A DNA stretch of 64,000 bases from Phenylobacterium sp. (GTDB taxonomy: Bacteria > Pseudomonadota > Alphaproteobacteria > Caulobacterales > Caulobacteraceae). Where the stretch lies: the NCBI RefSeq assembly GCF_025934275.1, contig NZ_JAICYI010000002.1, positions 24,383 to 88,382 on the forward strand, given 5' to 3'. Both the position numbers and the translations under genes were made by a program. Shown here in pieces: positions 59,350-64,000 of the stretch. The notes below the pieces were generated by a model. It had not been told where the DNA came from. It saw only the letters and a program-made list of their open reading frames with translations, and did no database searches. Numbering within the stretch: the first letter of the stretch is position 1; each line of letters opens with the position of its first letter.

Positions 59350-60318
59350 ATGCGTAAAATCGCGCTGCTGATCGGGCTTGTCGCGCTGGTGTCCGCCACC
59401 GCCGCATCGGCCGGCGGCTACCGCGCGCCGCGCAATGCGTGGGGGCAGCCGGACCTCGGCGGGACGTGGAACTCGGATTTCGGCCTGCCGCTCGAGGCCA
59501 CGCCCGGCGTCCCGCTGGTGCTGAGCCAAGCCGAGGCCAGAGCCTTCGCCCGCCGGCTCTCCGACGACGTGAAGACCTACGCCTCGCTGAAGATCGACGG
59601 CGAAGTCCAGGACCTGGCCGACCACAACGCGCAGGGCGGCGTCGCCGTCGTGCAGGGCGAGCGGCGCTCGCGGCAGGTGGTGCAGCCGGCCGACGGCGTG
59701 ATCCCGATGACCGCGCGGGCTCGCGCTCAGGTGCGCTTCGTCGATAACGTGCTCCGCAACAGCACCGAGCCGCCGCTGCCGGCCGACGGGCCCGAGCAGC
59801 GGCCGGACTGGGAGCGCTGCATCGTCGGCCAGGGCCAGCCGCCGATCGCCATCACCAACGGCATCAACCCGCGCCTGATTGTGCAGACCAGGGACGCGGT
59901 CGTGATCCTGACCGAGTACGGCCCCGACCTGCGGATCATCCCGCTCGCCGACAAGCATGGGCCCGCCGTGCTCGCCGGCCCCCTGGGCGACTCCATCGCC
60001 CGCTGGGAGGGCGAGACCCTGGTCATCGAGACGGTGGGCTTGCCGGCCAAGGACGCCATCCGGCCGCTGCCGACCCTGCTGGTCCCCGCGACCGCCACCG
60101 TCGTGGAGCGCTACACGCGGGTCTCCGCGAGCGAGCTGCTCTACCAGTACACGGTGAAGGACCCCAGCGTTTACACCGGCCCCTGGCTCGCCGAGTACTC
60201 GCTCTACCGGACCGACAAACCGCTCTACGAGTTCGCCTGCCACGAGGGCAACTACGCCCTGCCCGACATCCTGGCGGGCGCCCGCGCCCAGGAGCGGGCG
60301 TCCGCCGCCGGCAAGTAG
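59350..60318 (+). CDS. Secreted protein of unknown function
   Basis: The 322-residue protein has a signal peptide (MRKIALLIGLVALVSATAASA) and a mature domain with short motifs: PDLGGTWNSDFGLPL, DWERCIVGQGQPPIA and GDSIARWEGETLVIETVGLP. The G-D-S-x-x-R-W-E-G-(D/E)-T-L-V-(I/V)-(E/D)-T block is common to a large uncharacterised family of predicted periplasmic proteins in Caulobacterales, sphingomonads and acidobacteria. Two cysteines (about 155 and 297) could form a disulfide. No enzyme activity can be inferred. It is convergent with the His-rich gene, one base apart. Confidence 0.75.
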   Translation: MRKIALLIGLVALVSATAASAGGYRAPRNAWGQPDLGGTWNSDFGLPLEATPGVPLVLSQAEARAFARRLSDDVKTYASLKIDGEVQDLADHNAQGGVAVVQGERRSRQVVQPADGVIPMTARARAQVRFVDNVLRNSTEPPLPADGPEQRPDWERCIVGQGQPPIAITNGINPRLIVQTRDAVVILTEYGPDLRIIPLADKHGPAVLAGPLGDSIARWEGETLVIETVGLPAKDAIRPLPTLLVPATATVVERYTRVSASELLYQYTVKDPSVYTGPWLAEYSLYRTDKPLYEFACHEGNYALPDILAGARAQERASAAGK

Positions 60319-60319
60319 C

Positions 60320-60679
60320 TCAGCGGGTGTGGCAGACCCGATGGTGGTGGCGCACGTGGCAGACGCGGACCAGGTGATGACGGTGGTGGCGGCGGCTCAC
60401 GACGTGGTGGCGAGAGTGGCGGCGGCCGGCGTGGTGATGGCGTCTCCGCACGGCGTGGTGGCGGGTGACCGGCGAGGCCTCCTCGTAGCTGCGAGGCGGG
60501 CGGCTGGACTCCACCGGCCGCTCCCAGGGCGCCGGCTGGTAGCGCCCGGGCGGGGCCGGGGCCGGGGCGGCGCCCGGCGGCGGCGGAGCGGGCGGCAGCG
60601 TGGCGGTGGTCGTCTGCGCGGCGGCGGCGGCGGCGAGCGTGGAGATGGCGCAGGCCATGGCGGCGAGGGTGAGCTTCAC
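60320..60679 (-). CDS. Small exported proline-rich, histidine/arginine-rich protein
   Basis: The 119-residue protein has a signal peptide (MKLTLAAMACAISTLAAAAAAQ), a proline/alanine-rich linker (residues about 28-55) and a C-terminal stretch of about 45 residues packed with His and Arg (RRRHHHAGRRHSRHH and similar). It ends with two VCH units (RVCHVRHHHRVCHTR). It is very likely periplasmic or outer-membrane associated and able to bind metal ions or nucleic acid or surface polyanions. GTG 60679 is fixed by AGGAGAG just upstream and the signal peptide. The longer open frame further upstream runs across the neighbouring carboxylase gene and is not used. Confidence 0.7.
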   Translation of the reverse strand: MKLTLAAMACAISTLAAAAAAQTTTATLPPAPPPPGAAPAPAPPGRYQPAPWERPVESSRPPRSYEEASPVTRHHAVRRRHHHAGRRHSRHHVVSRRHHRHHLVRVCHVRHHHRVCHTR

Positions 60680-60747
60680 GGGGTTCTCTCTCCTGGTGTG
60701 ACGGGGCGAGGTTAGCGTGTTGGGCGGGCGCGCGGGAGCTTCGGCGG

Positions 60748-62628
60748 CTATTCGGGCTCGAGCGCGATGAGCACGGCGCCCTCGACCACCTGATCGCCGG
60801 CCTTTGCGACGATGTCCGCCACCTTGCCGTCGAACGGCGCCGCGAGCGCGTATTCCATCTTCATGGCCTCCAGCGTCGCGAGCGTCTGGCCCTTCGCGAC
60901 GCGCTGGCCGGCCTTCACGTTCACCGCGGTGAGCTTGCCAGGCATCGGCGCGCGGACCTGCCCGTCGCCGCCTCCGCCTTCGGCGCCCTCGGCGTTCGGC
61001 GGGTGGTCGGCGAAGACCATGGCCTCGCCGGATTCGAAGACGACGATCACGCGCTCCTCGGTGATCAGCACCGAGCGGTCGGGCGCGCCGTGGCTCGGCT
61101 CCGCCAGCACGGGCCGGCCCTCCCGGAACAGCCGCACGGCCCGTTGCGGGGCGGCGTTCAGCCGGAAGCCCGCCAACGCCTGCCATGGCGAGCTCTGCGT
61201 CGCCTCGCCCGCCGCCACCATCGCCGCCTCGCAGGCCGCGGAGAGCGCCGCCGCCGACGGCTCTGCGGGGCGCGTGAGCGTCCGCAGGTTGCGCTCGATG
61301 AAGCCGGTATCCATGTCGCCGGCGATGAAGTCGGGCGCCTCGAGGCAGCGGGCGAGGAAGCCGGCGTTGGTCTTCACCGGCCAGACCTCCACCGCATCGC
61401 AGGCCTCGGCCAGCTCGGCCAGCGCCGCCTCGCGGCTGCCGGCATGGGCGATCAGCTTGGCGATCATCGGGTCGTAGAAGGGGGTGATCTCGCCACCCTG
61501 CTCGACGCCAGCGTCGCAGCGCACGGCGTCGGGCAGGCGGAAGTGGTCGAGCCGTCCGGTCGAGGGCAGGAACCGGCCGCCGGCCACGGACTCGGCATAG
61601 AGCCTGGCCTCCACCGCATGTCCGCAGAGCGCGATCTCATCCTGGGCGCGCGGCAGCGGCTCGCCGGCCGCCACGCGCAGCTGCCATTCCACCAGATCGA
61701 GGCCGGTGACCATCTCGGTGACCGGATGCTCCACCTGCAGGCGGGTGTTCATCTCCATGAACCAGATGCGGTCGGGCCTCAGGCCCTCCGAGGCGTCGGC
61801 GATGAACTCCACGGTGCCCGCGCCGACGTACCCCACGGCCTTCGCGGCCTTCACCGCCGCCCCGGTGACCGCGGCGCGCGTCGCCGCGTCCATCCCCGGC
61901 GCGGGCGCCTCCTCGATCACCTTCTGGTGGCGCCGCTGCAGCGAGCAGTCGCGCTCGAACAGGTGGACCACATTGCCGTGCGCGTCGCCGAACACCTGCA
62001 CCTCGATGTGCCGCGGGCGCGTGACATAGGTCTCCAGCAGCACCCGGTCGTCGCCGAACGCGGCCTTCGCCTCGCGCCGGGCGCTCTCCAGGGCCTGGGC
62101 GAAATCGGCGGCCGCATCGACCCGGCGCATGCCCTTGCCGCCGCCGCCGGCCACCGCCTTGATCAGCACCGGATAGCCGATCCGCTGGGCTTCGCTGGCG
62201 AGGGTCTTCGCCGATTGGTCCTCGCCGAGGTAGCCCGGGGTCACCGGCACGCCCGCCTCGAGCATCAGCGCCTTCGCCGCGTCCTTCAGCCCCATGGCGC
62301 GGATCGCCGCGGGCGGCGGCCCGACCCAGGTCAGGCCGGCGGCGATCACCGCCTCGGCGAACGCCGCGTTCTCGGAGAGAAACCCATAGCCGGGGTGGAT
62401 GGCGTCGGCGTCGGCTTCCTTCGCCGCAGCGAGGATCGCCTTGCCATCGAGGTAACTCTCGCGCGCTGCGGGGGGGCCGATGCGGACCGCGGCGTCGGCC
62501 TGGCGCACGTGCAGGGCGTCCGCATCGGCGTCGGAATAGACGGCGACCGTCCCGAGCCCCAGCCGTCGCGCGGTGGCGAAGACCCGGACGGCGATCTCGC
62601 CGCGGTTGGCGACCAGGAGACGCTTCAT
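60748..62628 (-). CDS. mccA: Acyl-CoA carboxylase alpha subunit (methylcrotonyl-CoA carboxylase type)
   Basis: The 626-residue protein has biotin carboxylase (about 1-445: KRLLVANRGEIAVRVFATA, GGGGKGM, FMEMNTRLQVEHPVTE) and a C-terminal biotin carrier domain with LEAMKMEYAL. Length and layout fit the alpha subunit of 3-methylcrotonyl-CoA or geranyl-CoA carboxylase. The beta subunit fragment at 63700-64000 looks like MccB, so leucine catabolism is the best reading. ATG 62628 begins at the family start, five bases after the DUF3667 gene stop. Confidence 0.88.
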   Translation of the reverse strand: MKRLLVANRGEIAVRVFATARRLGLGTVAVYSDADADALHVRQADAAVRIGPPAARESYLDGKAILAAAKEADADAIHPGYGFLSENAAFAEAVIAAGLTWVGPPPAAIRAMGLKDAAKALMLEAGVPVTPGYLGEDQSAKTLASEAQRIGYPVLIKAVAGGGGKGMRRVDAAADFAQALESARREAKAAFGDDRVLLETYVTRPRHIEVQVFGDAHGNVVHLFERDCSLQRRHQKVIEEAPAPGMDAATRAAVTGAAVKAAKAVGYVGAGTVEFIADASEGLRPDRIWFMEMNTRLQVEHPVTEMVTGLDLVEWQLRVAAGEPLPRAQDEIALCGHAVEARLYAESVAGGRFLPSTGRLDHFRLPDAVRCDAGVEQGGEITPFYDPMIAKLIAHAGSREAALAELAEACDAVEVWPVKTNAGFLARCLEAPDFIAGDMDTGFIERNLRTLTRPAEPSAAALSAACEAAMVAAGEATQSSPWQALAGFRLNAAPQRAVRLFREGRPVLAEPSHGAPDRSVLITEERVIVVFESGEAMVFADHPPNAEGAEGGGGDGQVRAPMPGKLTAVNVKAGQRVAKGQTLATLEAMKMEYALAAPFDGKVADIVAKAGDQVVEGAVLIALEPE

Positions 62629-62633
62629 CGGGA

Positions 62634-63695
62634 TCACATCTGCGCCAGGGCGAGGGCCATCACCCCCAGCAACATCACGCTGAAGATGAAGACGCTGGTG
62701 GTCCACAGAAAGCCGGTCTTGAGGACAGCGCCCGCGACGCTGGAGCCGTAGGCGCCCCTGAGCGTCTGGAAGAGATTGATGGGCGTCCAGATGGAGGCGA
62801 TCAGGATCGCCCAGCCGCGGATCGGATCCGGCAGCGCCCAGGCGAGCGCCGAGATCAGGAACACGAACGACAGCACCTGCATCGCCACGATCAGGTGGTC
62901 GTAGGCGAAGAACTTCTTGCGCTTGCCGATGTAGACCAGCGCCAGCAGGCCCGCGAGGATCGGCAGCAGCAGGAACGCCAGCCGGTGCGCCCAGGTGAAC
63001 AGCACCATGGTGTAGTAGTCCTTGTTGGTGAGCGCCCGCTGGAGCCGGGCCTTCAGCCAGCCCTTCATCGCCGCGCTCCGCTTGGCGTCCTGCCCCTTGT
63101 CGCGGGTGTCGACGTCGAAGGCGGCGTCGACCTTCTGCTGATCGCTGAGATCCACCGGCTTGCCGTCGACCGTGACCACCACCGGCTTGTTCGGATCGGT
63201 CGCGGAGACGTGCATCGAGCGCGCCTGCTCCGGCGTCAGCACGACGACGTTCAGGGCCCCGCCCTTGCCGTTCTTCAGGCTGACCGTCTGGCCATGCGCT
63301 TCGGCTTGCTTGACCCCGCCGTGGAACAGCCCCTCCAGCACGAACATGAAGACCAGCAGCGTGACCAGGAACAGGCGGAACGGCGGCACGTGCCGCTGCC
63401 GGCGGCCTTCGAAGTGGTCCTTGGCGAGCTTGCCGGGCCGGAAGAACAGGGCGGGGATGGTCTGGGCCAGGCGCCCGTCGACGTGCGCCAGGCCCTCGAT
63501 CCCCTCGACCAGGAGACGCCACAGCGATCGGTGCTGATCGTCGGCCGATTGGCCGCAGGCGAAGCAGTAGGGACCCTGGAGCGCCGTGCCGCAGTTGGCG
63601 CAGGGCCTCCCCGGCGGCGGCGTGTGCTTGGCCTTGCGCTTGAGCAAGCTTCCCAGGGCGGCCACGCCCACGATTTCAAGTTCGCGCGCGACCAC
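62634..63695 (-). CDS. DUF3667 membrane protein inside the carboxylase operon
   Basis: The 353-residue protein has an N-terminal zinc-ribbon-like pair (PCANCGTALQGPYCFACGQ, two CxxC, about residues 31-49), then HRSLWRLLVEGIEGLAHVDG and a conserved-looking FRPGKLAKDHFEGRRQRHVPPFRLF. A soluble loop follows (about 125-215), and then four to five membrane helices from about 235 to the end. This is the DUF3667 layout; function unknown. GTG 63695 starts four bases after the carboxylase beta stop and the gene ends five bases before the alpha start, so it is co-expressed with both subunits. Confidence 0.82.
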   Translation of the reverse strand: MVARELEIVGVAALGSLLKRKAKHTPPPGRPCANCGTALQGPYCFACGQSADDQHRSLWRLLVEGIEGLAHVDGRLAQTIPALFFRPGKLAKDHFEGRRQRHVPPFRLFLVTLLVFMFVLEGLFHGGVKQAEAHGQTVSLKNGKGGALNVVVLTPEQARSMHVSATDPNKPVVVTVDGKPVDLSDQQKVDAAFDVDTRDKGQDAKRSAAMKGWLKARLQRALTNKDYYTMVLFTWAHRLAFLLLPILAGLLALVYIGKRKKFFAYDHLIVAMQVLSFVFLISALAWALPDPIRGWAILIASIWTPINLFQTLRGAYGSSVAGAVLKTGFLWTTSVFIFSVMLLGVMALALAQM

Positions 63696-63699
63696 CGGC

Positions 63700-64000
63700 T
63701 CACATCCGAAAGACGCCGAAGCGGGTGTCGGGGATCGGCGCGTTCAGCGCCGCGGAAATGGAGAGGCCGAGCACGTCTCTCGTCTGCACAGGATCGATGA
63801 CGCCGTCGTCCCACAGGCGCGCGGTGGCGTAGTAGGGATTGCCCTCGTTCTCGTAGCGCTCGCGGATCGGGGCCTTGAAGGCCTCCGCCTCAGCCGGGCT
63901 CCAGCTGTCCGCGTCCCGGTGCACGGTCGCCAGCACGCTCGCGGCCTGCTCGCCGCCCATCACCGAGATGCGGCTGTTCGGCCAGGTCCACAGGAACCGC
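63700..64000 (-). CDS. mccB: Methylcrotonyl-CoA carboxylase beta subunit, C-terminal part
   Basis: The gene runs off the window end; only about the last 100 codons are visible. The visible sequence [20 protein letters not shown], then [40 protein letters not shown] and FGVFRM at the end is the C-terminus of the MccB carboxyltransferase. The enzyme carboxylates 3-methylcrotonyl-CoA in leucine degradation together with MccA. It is the upstream gene of the three-gene operon seen here. Confidence 0.88.
   Translation of the reverse strand, partial: RFLWTWPNSRISVMGGEQAASVLATVHRDADSWSPAEAEAFKAPIRERYENEGNPYYATARLWDDGVIDPVQTRDVLGLSISAALNAPIPDTRFGVFRM

Noticed and set aside
60680..61186. Extension of the His-rich gene upstream to a 288-codon frame
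   Set aside because: The extension overlaps the biotin carboxylase gene out of frame. The GTG at 60679 has a good ribosome-binding site and opens a proper signal peptide.

Overview
The window is a very GC-rich, gene-dense chromosomal segment from an alphaproteobacterium, most likely a Caulobacteraceae member (Phenylobacterium or Caulobacter type). The evidence is a cpaB-cpaC-cpaE-cpaF-tadB-tadC pilus-secretion cluster, an HWE-family sensor kinase, DUF5985 and DUF3667 membrane proteins, a CaiB-type CoA transferase, a thiolase with a DUF35 partner, and a P450. I saw no rRNA, tRNA, CRISPR array, transposase or prophage gene. It reads as ordinary core plus accessory metabolism rather than an island.

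Layout. 1-2.5 kb: small membrane proteins, a type I pantothenate kinase-like gene overlapping yebC tail to tail. 2.7-9.3 kb: an MBL-fold/ODP protein, a four-gene minus-strand operon (quinone oxidoreductase, alpha/beta hydrolase, SDR, histidine phosphatase) facing a plus-strand run (VOC, patatin, sulfotransferase). 9.3-18.5 kb: DegT aminotransferase, a membrane protein, acyl-CoA synthetase, a PDZ protein with a ruined protease triad, and a heterodimeric ABC exporter. 18.5-28.1 kb: methyltransferase, a LemA-TPM-TPM operon with REP-like palindromes, HWE kinase, a two-subunit molybdenum hydroxylase, and a KefB-like antiporter. 28.2-34.6 kb: a one-polypeptide acyl-CoA carboxylase, TfoX-N protein, Coq4-like protein, proline iminopeptidase-like hydrolase and GH18-like protein. 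34.6-40.3 kb: VWA/MoxR pair, aminoadipate-semialdehyde dehydrogenase and saccharopine-dehydrogenase-like gene, with a divergent Lrp regulator. 40.3-42.1 kb: SoxR, its probable target VOC gene and a thioredoxin-reductase-like flavoprotein. 42.1-49.9 kb: a cytochrome c remnant, thiolase/DUF35 pair, DUF1810, APH-type kinase with a coiled-coil partner, P450, DUF7064/7065-like protein, and MFS transporter. 49.9-56.7 kb: a reduced Tad cluster. 56.9-64 kb: aldo/keto reductase, CoA transferase, two secreted proteins, and a methylcrotonyl-CoA-carboxylase-type operon (beta subunit cut by the window end, DUF3667, alpha subunit).

Many genes deal with acyl-CoA and amino-acid catabolism (two biotin carboxylases, acyl-CoA ligase, thiolase, CoA transferase, lysine/aminoadipate enzymes). 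The most notable observations are the Tad cluster lacking pilin, prepilin peptidase and cpaD; the HtrA-like pseudoprotease; a REP-like palindrome used as coding sequence in a signal peptide; phased repeats upstream of the Lrp gene; a clear SoxR box; and a striking number of convergent gene pairs whose stop codons interlock. No wholly new system is obvious, and most assignments rest on motif recognition without database searches.
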